Assembly (NCBI GenBank): GCA_937959275.1
Contig: CALGLU010000042.1
Span: 1-64,000, forward strand
Source: an uncultured Saprospiraceae bacterium
GTDB lineage: Bacteria > Bacteroidota > Bacteroidia > Chitinophagales > Saprospiraceae
Direction of reading: 5' to 3'
Length of the DNA stretch: 64,000 bases
Both the position numbers and the translations under genes were made by a program. Each line of letters starts with the position of its first letter. The stretch's first letter is position 1. Under the pieces are notes generated by a model, which was given only the letters and a program-made list of their open reading frames with translations, did not search any database and was not told where the DNA came from. Of the stretch, positions 25,669 to 34,803 are shown piece after piece.

Positions 25669-26070
25669 TTAAATAAATAGTTTACCATGTCTCGTCTCAG
25701 CCATTTTCAACAAGACTAAAGCAGTACATAAGCCTAGGCTAATATAACACATAGGTGTGCCACTAGGTGTCCTCGGACAGACCACTCTACCTGAAAGTTC
25801 TGAAATCGTACCTGATAGGGCAAGCAAAAGTGGAAAAGCAAGAAAGACATAATAACAAAGTGCTCGCTTAAAAGTACCTTTTAAAAGATGAACCAATGCG
25901 ACTAAGACAAATGAAATCAATACGAGATAGCAGGCAGGAACGCCAACAAATTTAGGACAAACATTTTTATCGTTAAAGTCTGTTATAGACAAAGTCAGTG
26001 ATCCATAAATAGAAAATAATAGGATCATAAGAATAACGAAGTAAACAATCTTGTAGCTGGTTTGACTCAT
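25669..26070 (-). CDS. Four-helix membrane protein with two CP-x(n)-GxPxCY motifs
   Basis: A 133-residue protein with four predicted helices and an internal duplication: each half carries a loop of the form CPKFVGVPACYL (about residues 37-48) and CPRTPSGTPMCYI (about 98-110). The paired cysteines, spaced eight and nine residues, lie at the membrane face and could form disulfides or bind a metal or haem. I do not recognise an assigned function. The gene stands alone, with 140-200 base gaps on both sides. Confidence 0.65.
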   Translation of the reverse strand: MSQTSYKIVYFVILMILLFSIYGSLTLSITDFNDKNVCPKFVGVPACYLVLISFVLVALVHLLKGTFKRALCYYVFLAFPLLLALSGTISELSGRVVCPRTPSGTPMCYISLGLCTALVLLKMAETRHGKLFI

Positions 26071-26269
26071 ATAACATAGATGTTAGTTAGCAATTCATCT
26101 TTAAACAGTGCTTTTATAATTGATTATTCTAAACATATAAATATCAATGACAAGATTGGGCTTGCAGGAGCAATGGTTAGTTTTTTTACTTATCTTCGCC
26201 TGGAAAGTGAGGCAACTCAACGAATTTAAATAAAACGTTACTTTTTTTTCAACATCGAATTATCGCTTA

Positions 26270-28057
26270 TTAATCCATTAATGTCACTTGGTCTGCAGTA
26301 ATATGTAATGTCCGCAATGCATCGGTCCGTTGTCCAACATCAGCACTTGCATTTTCTAATCTCAATACACCCCTTGGACAAACTGCGGCACAGACACCAC
26401 AACCGACACAACTGCTACGCACAATGTCTTGACCCTTTTGCGCATAAGATCTGACATCAATCCCCATCTCACAGTAGGTGCTACAATTTCCACAGGAGAT
26501 ACATTGCCCCCCATTCGTCGTGATTCTAAATCGACTTTTAAATTTTTGTACCAGACCAAGATAGGCAGCTAGTGGACATCCAAAGCGACACCACATTCGG
26601 TTACCCATCAAAGGATAAAATCCTGTACCCACAACTCCAGAAAATCCAGCACCAATTAAAAAGCCATACCAATCCTTTACATTGTCACTATTGAGCCCAA
26701 TGATGGTACTGTTTCCAGTAAAATAATGAGATAGAACCAAGGTTGTCATAATAATCGCTGCCGCAAAGACACCATGTATGATATAGCGCTCATACTTCCA
26801 AGCTCGCATGCTCTTATCTGATAGCTGTCTGAATGGATCACCCATAGTCTCTGCAAGCCCACCGCAACCACAGACCCAACTACAGTACCATCGTTTACCA
26901 AAAAAATATGTAATGACCGGTACGCCGATAAGAAACAGCGCGATTCCCCAGACCAACATAAAAATACCTAGCCCACCACTGCTTATCAGATTTTCTAAAT
27001 TATACTTAAAGAAAAAATCATAATCGAGCGGCCACATATTTTTAAAATCAAAATACGGCTTATCTAATCTGATTAAAATCTCTGGAATCAAAAAAGCAAT
27101 GGCCGTCTGAAAAAACATAACCGACATCGTCCGAATCTTCTGATATTTATTGTGTTGATATTTGGTCATCATTCTGATACCCATCACGATGACAATAATC
27201 GTATACATAAGACCATATAAAAACCAACGACTGGCTCCATTGCCGCTCAGCATTTCACTGATCGGGCTAACCATTGCGATCCAGTTATTAATATAAGCAG
27301 GAGCCCAGTATAGTAAAATATAGAAAGCAATTAAATAGGTGCCAGCAATGACGCCCAACCATCCTGTATGCACAGGAGATGAATGTCGTTGTGGATTATT
27401 ATCCTTAGAGTTATGCTTATAAAAAACGAGATACGAAATAAGGCCGGCGATAGCTACAGTAACAATCGGCCAAACTAGATTCTGCAAGTGGAAAAACCCA
27501 TAAAGAACTACCCCAATAAAAGTAGCAATCAAAAACATAATTTTGACATTAAACTTCAATCCTCTGGTTAAAGAATTATGGTAAATACCGTTGTGTTTGA
27601 TCCCTTCATGATTCGTGAACTTAGGTAGAATAAATAATAAACCTCCTATGGTGGCCAAACCAAAGGTTAGTAAAAAAAATAGCCATGGATTTTTTTGTAC
27701 AGGACCATTAGCTGTACTCGCGACTAGCGAATCTACATACTCAGATACTTTCCAACTACCAAGTTTAAAATCCCACTCTGACACACCTTGTGGCAAACCT
27801 GCATCTGCTTGTGTCTCCAAGTCATCTGCCGCAGATTGAATCACCTTTTTAAGCTTTGAAATAAATGCTATGCTAGATAACTCTTCCCCTAGCAAACCCT
27901 TCGCTTGAGCAGCTTTTATTATGGCATCTGTATGATAACTATTATCTATGCCGATATTTGTCTCATTGAGTTGCTGCTTACCTATACCGAGCATTGCCGT
28001 AAAGATCAAAAGCGCAACTATAAATAAACCTAAACCTATATACTGAATTATCTTCAT
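26270..28057 (-). CDS. Membrane-bound 4Fe-4S protein, NapH/NosR/YccM-like
   Basis: A 595-residue polytopic protein. After an N-terminal helix and a periplasmic segment (about residues 28-125) come several membrane helices. The polyferredoxin signatures WYCSWVCGCGG (about residue 390) and MWCRFGCPLAAY (about 488) are those of NapH/NosR-type proteins. The C-terminus has two [4Fe-4S] motifs, CISCGNCSTYCEMG and CVGCGVCAAVCPRG. It should pass electrons between the membrane and a cytoplasmic or periplasmic partner. It starts four bases after the FAD oxidoreductase gene, so the pair is likely one electron-transfer module. Confidence 0.82.
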   Translation of the reverse strand: MKIIQYIGLGLFIVALLIFTAMLGIGKQQLNETNIGIDNSYHTDAIIKAAQAKGLLGEELSSIAFISKLKKVIQSAADDLETQADAGLPQGVSEWDFKLGSWKVSEYVDSLVASTANGPVQKNPWLFFLLTFGLATIGGLLFILPKFTNHEGIKHNGIYHNSLTRGLKFNVKIMFLIATFIGVVLYGFFHLQNLVWPIVTVAIAGLISYLVFYKHNSKDNNPQRHSSPVHTGWLGVIAGTYLIAFYILLYWAPAYINNWIAMVSPISEMLSGNGASRWFLYGLMYTIIVIVMGIRMMTKYQHNKYQKIRTMSVMFFQTAIAFLIPEILIRLDKPYFDFKNMWPLDYDFFFKYNLENLISSGGLGIFMLVWGIALFLIGVPVITYFFGKRWYCSWVCGCGGLAETMGDPFRQLSDKSMRAWKYERYIIHGVFAAAIIMTTLVLSHYFTGNSTIIGLNSDNVKDWYGFLIGAGFSGVVGTGFYPLMGNRMWCRFGCPLAAYLGLVQKFKSRFRITTNGGQCISCGNCSTYCEMGIDVRSYAQKGQDIVRSSCVGCGVCAAVCPRGVLRLENASADVGQRTDALRTLHITADQVTLMD

Positions 28058-28061
28058 GATT

Positions 28062-29405
28062 CTAGCTATTTAAAAAAGAGAGGACTTTAGAAAGTCCACG
28101 TTTGGTTTTTAATGTAATATTTTTTCCTTCCGCCTGATTGTATATGTTGATGATTTCAGCATCATACTCTTTATAGAATTCAGGATCGAAGTTGGCCATG
28201 CCCAAGTTTTGCAACACTGTCTCTACATGGGTATTTTCAAGTATCCACTTCTCGCACACCTCATGACGATACCGGATACCAAATAAATTAAACCCTTTAA
28301 TGGTATAATCATCTTTGTGATAATTGATACGGATCGATTTTTCATTATCAGAATGCTTCCAAAATATTGTTTTGAGATGCTCTGGCAGTTTGGCTGGTAC
28401 TTCACCATACACCTGATATTCAATATCTATGAACTTTGCACTATTGAACCATAAGCCTGGATCATAGGCAACTTGTTTGTCACAAATATTATAGGCTACG
28501 GTTTCGCCCATCATTCGGCCGGTATACCATATTGCTTCTATAGGTCTTCTACCGGAGACCACATCTTGTTGCTCTGCACAGTCGCCTATCGCGAATACGT
28601 CCTCTTGATTTGTTTGCAAGTATTTATTAACCTGAATGCCTCTGCCAATCTCCAGTCCTGACTCTTTGAGCCACCCAACATTAGGGCTGACACCTGCTGT
28701 AAGGCCCACATATCCACAAGAGATTTCTTCACCTGTTTCTTTGATGACGACAGATTTAGCAGCGCCATGACTATCGCCTTTTATCTCTCCGAGGTTGACC
28801 CCTAATCTTAGGTCAATATGGTTTTTTAAAATATGTTCACTGATCATTTTTGATTCATCAGCAGGAAGTATATTATTCCAATAACTTTCCTCTCTAACGA
28901 TCATCGTGACAGGGATGTCTCGTGCATGAAACATCTCAGCCATTTCAATGCCTATCAAACCACCACCTACGATGACTGCTCTTTTTAGATCTTTACTGAA
29001 AGCCTCCATCTGTTCTAGATCTTGGTATGAATATAGACCTCCTACTCCCTTCAAATCCTGACCTGGCCATCCAAACATGTTTGACTTCGATCCTAAGGCT
29101 AACACTAACTTGTCGTATTCAATTATCTTCCCGGATTCACATCTCAAGCTTTTAGCAGCGTAATCGATGTCAGATATATGCTCTCTCATGAGATCAATAC
29201 GATTCTTCTTCCAAAACCAATCCTCATAGGGTTTTGTATCCTCATACCTCATATGCCCCATATAGATATACATGAGCGCAGTTCTACTAAAAAAATGATC
29301 TGTCTCTGAAGATACGACTGTAATCTTGTGGTCACTAAGCTTCCTCACCCACCTCGCAGCCGTTATTCCTGAGATCCCATTACCAATAATCACTACATGC
29401 TTCAT
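28062..29405 (-). CDS. FAD-dependent NAD(P)H oxidoreductase (pyridine nucleotide-disulfide family)
   Basis: A 447-residue class I flavoprotein. The FAD-binding motif GNGISGITAARW is at about residues 8-19, the NAD(P)-binding motif VIVGGGLIGIEMAEM at about 143-157, and the second FAD motif VFAIGDCAEQ at about 269-278. There is no redox CxxxxC pair, so it resembles the nitrite-reductase-like or rubredoxin-reductase-like group. As first gene of a pair with the membrane 4Fe-4S protein, it is a candidate electron donor to it. A 16-base palindrome lies 35 bases upstream of the start. Confidence 0.82.
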   Translation of the reverse strand: MKHVVIIGNGISGITAARWVRKLSDHKITVVSSETDHFFSRTALMYIYMGHMRYEDTKPYEDWFWKKNRIDLMREHISDIDYAAKSLRCESGKIIEYDKLVLALGSKSNMFGWPGQDLKGVGGLYSYQDLEQMEAFSKDLKRAVIVGGGLIGIEMAEMFHARDIPVTMIVREESYWNNILPADESKMISEHILKNHIDLRLGVNLGEIKGDSHGAAKSVVIKETGEEISCGYVGLTAGVSPNVGWLKESGLEIGRGIQVNKYLQTNQEDVFAIGDCAEQQDVVSGRRPIEAIWYTGRMMGETVAYNICDKQVAYDPGLWFNSAKFIDIEYQVYGEVPAKLPEHLKTIFWKHSDNEKSIRINYHKDDYTIKGFNLFGIRYRHEVCEKWILENTHVETVLQNLGMANFDPEFYKEYDAEIINIYNQAEGKNITLKTKRGLSKVLSFLNS

Positions 29406-29439
29406 ACACTTTGTAATTAATTTATTGAAAGTTAAAACC

Positions 29440-29455
29440 TATGACCCCTGTCATA
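29440..29455 (-). promoter_or_regulatory. Palindromic operator candidate
   Basis: TATGACCCCTGTCATA has perfect 6-bp arms around four bases. It lies 35-50 bases upstream of the FAD oxidoreductase start, in the position of a regulator site. The regulator is unknown; the shape fits a dimeric Crp/Fnr-like or similar protein. Confidence 0.4.
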
Positions 29456-30235
29456 TATCCGCTATCACTCCATTAAGCATTTTACTTAGAGATCAAGCTT
29501 ATATTGGGTTATTTAATCATTCTCATCGAAAAACTATGGTCTATACTACGTTCATCACAACAACTTCTCTGTCTTGAAAAACCTTATCTACATCCACAAC
29601 TGCTCCTATAACTTCAAAACCAAGACTAATCCTAGTCACAACGGTAATTTGAATGTCTTTGTATACGCCTTACTCAAGGTTACAACAGAATTAAAAAAGC
29701 ACCTATTCTAATTTGAAACACGTAGACGTATCAGTTCGATAAGAATGATAAATTATTATTACAAATAAAGTTAATTTAATTTTCATAGAAGTGTATTTCA
29801 TAAATACCTGAGCTTTAGTTCAACATATTTTTAATAGAAAGGTCTCTACAAAGACAAAAATCACAATCTGTTGATTTACAGATAATTACGAAATCATCTT
29901 AGTCAGGCTACTCAATTTAGTTTTCCAATATTTAAAATATTTTCAGCAAGATCAGTGCAAGACTTTTGTTATAATTCCTTCTATAATAGCATCCTTTTTT
30001 AACAACTTGGTTTGCAGATACTCATTTACTACAGTTGAAATTTTTATTCAATATTAAAATGCACGCCAACCCATACCTTAAAGCTCAACTCACATAAGAC
30101 CATACGCATTTAGTCCCTTGATTGGAAATTATTATTTCTCTACTAATTTTCCTTTTAACTCTCACTTAATCTTACTTACTTTGTACCTGAATTGAAAGGG
30201 CTAGTTAGAAGTAGTAAAGCCTGTTGATCGATACT
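29456..30235. other. Long AT-rich intergenic region
   Basis: About 780 bases without a gene that I can support. Frames on both strands are short and lack family features. No repeats from other parts of the window were recognised. Confidence 0.45.
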
Positions 30236-30367
30236 TAAATTGTAGAGTGTGTAACCTGACTTTATCAGCAGACAAGCTCAGTTGGTTTAGAATGAATGAA
30301 CGGTCTCGTAGAGATTAAAGGTCGTAAACCGACCTTTAAAGTAAAGGAACCGATTTATCAAAATCGG
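30236..30367 (+). other. Partial tRNA-Val duplicate and two hairpins
   Basis: AGCTCAGTTGGTTTAGA at about 30277-30293 is identical to the D-arm of the tRNA-Val gene downstream, and the sequence before it resembles the tRNA's own 5' flank. The rest of the tRNA is missing. Two perfect hairpins follow: 30316-30338 (9-bp arms TAAAGGTCG/CGACCTTTA) and 30350-30367 (7-bp arms CCGATTT/AAATCGG). It looks like a broken tRNA copy or the remains of an insertion at the tRNA. Confidence 0.5.
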
Positions 30368-30432
30368 GAGGGTGAGCGTAATGCGGTTTTTGTTAGAAGT
30401 AACAAAATCTTTTAATCGAAATATAAATTTTA

Positions 30433-30507
30433 GAGAGTGTAGCTCAGTTGGTTTAGAGCATTACCTTGACAGGGTAGGGGTCGGGGGTTCGAATCCCTCC
30501 ACTCTCA
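30433..30507 (+). tRNA. tRNA-Val (anticodon GAC)
   Basis: A full cloverleaf can be drawn. The 7-bp acceptor stem is GAGAGTG (30433-30439) with CACTCTC (30500-30506) and discriminator A. The D-arm has GCTC/GAGC; the anticodon stem is TTACC/GGTAG with loop TTGACAG, anticodon GAC at 30468-30470. The T-arm is GGGGG TTCGAAT CCCTC, with the usual G-T pair. CCA is not encoded. A terminator follows at 30515-30544. Confidence 0.93.
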
Positions 30508-30514
30508 CATCAGA

Positions 30515-30544
30515 AAGACTCATGCAAAAACATGGGTCTTTTTT
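30515..30544 (+). terminator. Rho-independent terminator after tRNA-Val
   Basis: AAGACTCATG (30515-30524) pairs with CATGGGTCTT (30531-30540) with one G-U pair, around a CAAAAA loop. A T run (TTTTTT) overlaps its 3' end. Confidence 0.85.
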
Positions 30545-30701
30545 CGTTTAAATGGGTGATTCCTCCAGCCCATCCTCGACTGATCTCGAGGGTCCTTCTT
30601 TTCCGATTGACTTTTAGTCAATCGAATTGCTGCGCAAACATTCTGGAATCTCCACTCTTACTAAAGCTTGCTACCTAAAGTGACACTGCTTTATGCTGTC
30701 G

Positions 30702-32684
30702 CTATAGCTCTGAATTTGTTGGAATGAATATATCAATTTGAACACCTTCTCCAGGTTTGGAATTTAATCGAAAATCTCCATTTAGAAATTCGACTCTGGA
30801 TTTCATGCCGTTTAAGCCCAAGCCAACATTTTTTAAATTCTCTACATCCATACCTACACCATTATCTGTAGCATACAGCATAATCCCATCTTCACTTTCT
30901 GTTAACTCCAACTCTAAACTTGTAGCTTCAGCGTGTTTAAGAACATTGTTCATAATTTCTTGAATGATTCGAAAAAGTACAGTACTTATATTGGCGTCAA
31001 GATTTTCTTCGTCAATATATATTTCTGTTTTAAAAAACAACTCTTCAGACAAATTAACTTGATTAGCTAAATCCTCTATGGCAGACTTTAAACCTAAATT
31101 GAGTAAGGCTGAAGGCATCATATCATGAGCTATACGCCTGACTTCATCACATGCATTATCAATAAGTTCTTCCGCTTTATCAATTAGATTTAACTCACTT
31201 AGTTTGTCAATTTCTTTCTGAATATTTCTTACATAGACCTGTGCAGTAGACAGTAATCCACCAAGACCATCATGTAAATCTTGTGCGATACGCTTGCGCT
31301 CTTCTTCCTGACCTCGAATAATATAATTTGTTGCTAGAAGCTTTTGGTTGCTTTCAAGAATCTGTATCCGTTGGTTATTGATCCTATTATTACTTCGATT
31401 ACGATACCAGAAAAGTAAACTCATTAATGAAACTATGAGCATTCCACCAAACGTTCGATTGTATTGCATATTCTTTTTTTGAATCTCGATTTCTCGTTCT
31501 TGTAGTTTAACTTTTGATTCCTTTGCTTCATTGACGGCTTGCAATTCTTTGACTTTTACTTCATTTTGATTCATCCGGATCGTGTCATTAATTTCCACGT
31601 ATTTAATAAAATATTCTCTTGCTTTTTTAAAGTCTTTCTGCTCTACATAAATCCTATCAAGTGTGCTGTAAAATTGACGTTTGAGTCCTAAGTCATTTAA
31701 TTGTTCTACCTCTTTGACCAACTTCATTGCGATCGTTTCTGCTTTATCAACTTTGTTGTCTTGTCCATAATAATAGGCTAATGCTATTTGCAATGAAATA
31801 GCTTTTTTATCAAAGCCCAACTCCTGCGCCAATTCGATAGATTTGTTTTTGAATTCGATAGCCTTGTCTTTATTTCCAATATTAAAATTAGTATGCGCTA
31901 TATTGTCCAATATGTAAATGTATGTCCCATCTAATTCCATTTCATTTTCTTTGTAAACAGTATAGGCATTTTGGAAATACTGTAAACTTTTGCTTGTTTC
32001 ATTTATTTGTTTGTATACATTTCCCAAGTTATTATTCAAAACAACCAATTGCTTCAAATGCTTTGCAGGGTTACTTTTTGAAATAATATCGATGCCTTGA
32101 TTATAATAGCTTATCGAACGATCAAAATCTTTAAGCCCTTCACTAATGACGCCTTTACTAATAAGACAAGCAATTTGTCCCCCTTCATTTTTAATATTCT
32201 TATATATTTCTTCAGCTTGATTTAAATACTCTAACCCCTCTGCAGCTCTAAATGTTAAGTCACAAATAACACCATACTCCCTGTAGGTCCTTGCTAAAAG
32301 ATGGTTTTGTCCAGGCTCTTTTGCACACTCTATCACCGTTTGTATCAATTCTTCTGCAGTCGCATAGTCGCCCTTAAATCTCGAAGATTGACATTTTAAA
32401 AAATCAAAATTACATTTCAACTCAGGTAATACGCCAATGAGTTGATCTAGCGATTGCATTTTCTGTTCATAGTTTAGCCTGGGAAGTATTTTACTACTTA
32501 AATGATTCAGGACCTCTAATTTTAATTCTTGCTTTGCACTATCTTGAAGGCCCTCTTGATCATAAGATTTTAATAAACTAGCAAATGTTGAGTCCTGCAA
32601 TATTTGATGTTCATATTTTCCGTTTTGTGCACTTAGGCATAATATTGAAAACAGGCAGAATAATGCTATAAGTGATTGTTTCAT
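30702..32684 (-). CDS. TPR sensor histidine kinase (NarL/LiaS type)
   Basis: A 660-residue hybrid of sensor and kinase. A signal peptide (residues 1-19) is followed by about 350 residues of tetratricopeptide repeats in the periplasm, a membrane helix near residue 410 (GGMLIVSLMSLLFWY), a coiled-coil linker, a HisKA_3 dimerisation box with the phospho-acceptor histidine in ERKRIAQDLHDGLGG, and a HATPase_c domain (IIQEIMNNVLKHAEA, DNGVGMD, GLGLNGMKSR). No response regulator gene is adjacent, so it is an orphan here; a NarL-type partner is expected elsewhere. Confidence 0.9.
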   Translation of the reverse strand: MKQSLIALFCLFSILCLSAQNGKYEHQILQDSTFASLLKSYDQEGLQDSAKQELKLEVLNHLSSKILPRLNYEQKMQSLDQLIGVLPELKCNFDFLKCQSSRFKGDYATAEELIQTVIECAKEPGQNHLLARTYREYGVICDLTFRAAEGLEYLNQAEEIYKNIKNEGGQIACLISKGVISEGLKDFDRSISYYNQGIDIISKSNPAKHLKQLVVLNNNLGNVYKQINETSKSLQYFQNAYTVYKENEMELDGTYIYILDNIAHTNFNIGNKDKAIEFKNKSIELAQELGFDKKAISLQIALAYYYGQDNKVDKAETIAMKLVKEVEQLNDLGLKRQFYSTLDRIYVEQKDFKKAREYFIKYVEINDTIRMNQNEVKVKELQAVNEAKESKVKLQEREIEIQKKNMQYNRTFGGMLIVSLMSLLFWYRNRSNNRINNQRIQILESNQKLLATNYIIRGQEEERKRIAQDLHDGLGGLLSTAQVYVRNIQKEIDKLSELNLIDKAEELIDNACDEVRRIAHDMMPSALLNLGLKSAIEDLANQVNLSEELFFKTEIYIDEENLDANISTVLFRIIQEIMNNVLKHAEATSLELELTESEDGIMLYATDNGVGMDVENLKNVGLGLNGMKSRVEFLNGDFRLNSKPGEGVQIDIFIPTNSEL

Positions 32685-33169
32685 ATGGCATCAGTTGATT
32701 GAATGGGAAGTTAGATTCCTTAAGTTAACTAAACTTAGTTTTGCAAAACACAATTAATGCTAAAAATTTAATAATCTCTCAAACATAAGTCGAGAGATTA
32801 TTAACAGAGTTTTATTTAAAAGCATTCCATTATTCAACTATCGTTTTGATTTCAATTATTTCTTCATTGAGAGAATCATATTTGGAATTTTGATTCTTTT
32901 TTTATCTTCTAATTCTATCACAATTATATTCAGCGTTTTTATTGATTCTACATAGATATATAATCAACTCATTTTGTTAATTTAATTAATTGGCATAAAG
33001 ATGAGCATAATTGTTCTTCTAAAACAGACCTAAAACAGTGAAATGTTTATATCACTTAAAAAGGGGATGTGGTTTAACATGTATTGTTTGCAATAGAGAA
33101 ACTTGCATTTACATCATGCTCAACACGCTAGATAAATAGTGTATTCGTTAGTGTTAATTCCATTAAGTT
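32685..33169. other. Intergenic region with a 12-bp-arm hairpin
   Basis: About 485 AT-rich bases without a gene that I can support. A perfect inverted repeat lies at 32769-32803 (arms TAATAATCTCTC and GAGAGATTATTA, 11-base loop), 85-119 bases upstream of the histidine kinase start. It may be a regulatory hairpin or operator. Confidence 0.5.
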
Positions 33170-33397
33170 TCAAAGTCTCTTTCAACGGTTAACTGTTATT
33201 TCAATGCAGTAGCCTTGCTATTAAAATACCCCTTTTATCAATTTGTGCCGCGCTATGCCAATGCGACTGGGCATAGTTTGATTAAAGGCTATAAAGACCA
33301 AGGCAACTGGGCAGTCATCATTTTTATGATTGTTATTTTTATTAGCATGTTTACAGTGACGGTAGCAGAAATTATTGTCTGTTCAAGACACAGCTAG
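33170..33397 (+). pseudogene. Fragment of an Nramp-type metal transporter gene
   Basis: The frame ending at 33397 encodes ALLLKYPFYQFVPRYANATG, then SLIKGYKDQGNWAVIIF and a hydrophobic stretch. This matches my memory of the region after helix 1 of Bacteroidota Nramp (MntH-like) Mn/Fe transporters (KYPFFEFGPRY...ATG.SL..GY). No start codon region, no further helices and no longer frame exist, so only about 60 residues of a gene of about 400 codons remain. The region 33398-33511 shows no recognisable continuation. Confidence 0.55.
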
Positions 33398-33511
33398 GAC
33401 ATTCTTGTCTCATCAAGACACGCCTCAGTTAATTACATACATAGAATGTTTGGTTTCAGGGACAAAAGCGGTGTATTTAATTATTCTCAGACAGAAATAT
33501 CTGAGGGACGT

Positions 33512-34776
33512 TTAATCAACCAATGCCTGATATACCATATTTTGAAACACCTCACGCGCTTGCAAATGATTATATGGCATAAGCTGAATCATTAATATAT
33601 AAATTAAATCTTCCTCAGGATCAACTCTGAAAAATGTACCTGCTGCCCCACCCCATCCATACGCACCCACACTTCCCAAGGCATTCGATGCTGCAATATC
33701 TTTAGTCATACTAAAGCCTAAGCCAAAGCCATGCGCATTCTCACCGCCTGCCAGCGGACCACCTCTCGGTATTGTATTGCAATGATCACTGGTCATCAAA
33801 TCCAATGTTTTGGGACCTATAAACCGAACCCCATTTGCCTGCCCCTCTGCTAATAACATTTTACAAAATGCCAAATAATCCTTTGTCGTCGACACTAAGC
33901 CACCGCCACCAGAAAAATGTGTCACCTGTTTCGTATACTTACTATCAGAATAATGATCTATCGCCGACAACTCATCACCTCTTCGATCTGTATAATTCGT
34001 TACTAATCGAGAAGCCTTATTTTCAGGCACCTCAAAAGCTGTATCCTCCATACCAAGTGGAGTAAAAATATGCTCACTCAAATATTCATCCAATGGCTGC
34101 CTCGACATTACTTCTATCAAGTGTCCACAGATATCCGTAGAGACACTATATCGCCATCCTTCACTTGGTTCAAAATATAATGGCTGGGTCGCAATCCAAT
34201 TTGCAAATTCTCCGGTGGTCGCCATCGCCCATTTATTTTCTGTACTGTACAACGAATCGACATAGCCTCCACCCCAACCATATCCAAGACCACTCGTATG
34301 TCTTAGTAATCTATTATTTTCATTGTATTCTTTGCTGGCTGTATCCCGTGTTCCTCAGTATACACAGTCATCTCGTTAAAAGCGGGAATGTAATCTGATA
34401 CGGGATCATTTAAATTAAATAATCCTTGCTCATATAGCATCATTAATCCAACAGACACTATTGGCTTGGTCATAGAATAGATCCGCCACATGCTGTTGTC
34501 ATCTAAGGCTGTCTCACTTTCAATATCAGCATTGCCATAGGTATCAAAGTGTACTATTTTTCCGCTTCTATAAATAAGAGTTTGTACGCCTGAGAGTTGG
34601 CCTTTGTCTACAAACTGATGCATTCTCGCATCTAACCGCTCTAGCCTGTCTTTCGAAAAGCCAGTATTCGTTTTTGAGTCGCTGACAACAATTTTTTGTG
34701 CATGTGCATACGGTGCATATGCAAAGCACAATAAAAACAAGAGATTAATCCAGCTATATTTCGATTTATCCATCAT
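33512..34776 (-). pseudogene. Serine hydrolase (beta-lactamase class C family), frameshifted
   Basis: Two frames on the minus strand make one protein. The first (34776-34303) has a signal peptide, the nucleophile motif SMTK in YSMTKPIVS and PVSDYIPAF. The second (34252-33512) continues with PSEGWRYSVSTDICGHLIEV, GGGGLVSTTKDYLAF and AAGTFFRVDPE. If one base is added near 34308-34313, the missing LLRHTSGLGYGWGGGY motif is restored exactly and the frames join, giving about 420 residues. So a single-base deletion (or a sequencing error) separates them. The intact protein would be an exported esterase or D-Ala-D-Ala-type peptidase. It lies downstream of the MFS and lactonase genes on the same strand, with a 27-base gap. 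Confidence 0.8.
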
Positions 34777-34803
34777 AATATATTTGAAGTCAATAAAACG
34801 CTA

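Noticed and set aside
30316-30367. Known riboswitch or self-cleaving ribozyme in the hairpins before tRNA-Val
   Set aside because: No conserved ribozyme or riboswitch core that I know is present; only two simple stems.
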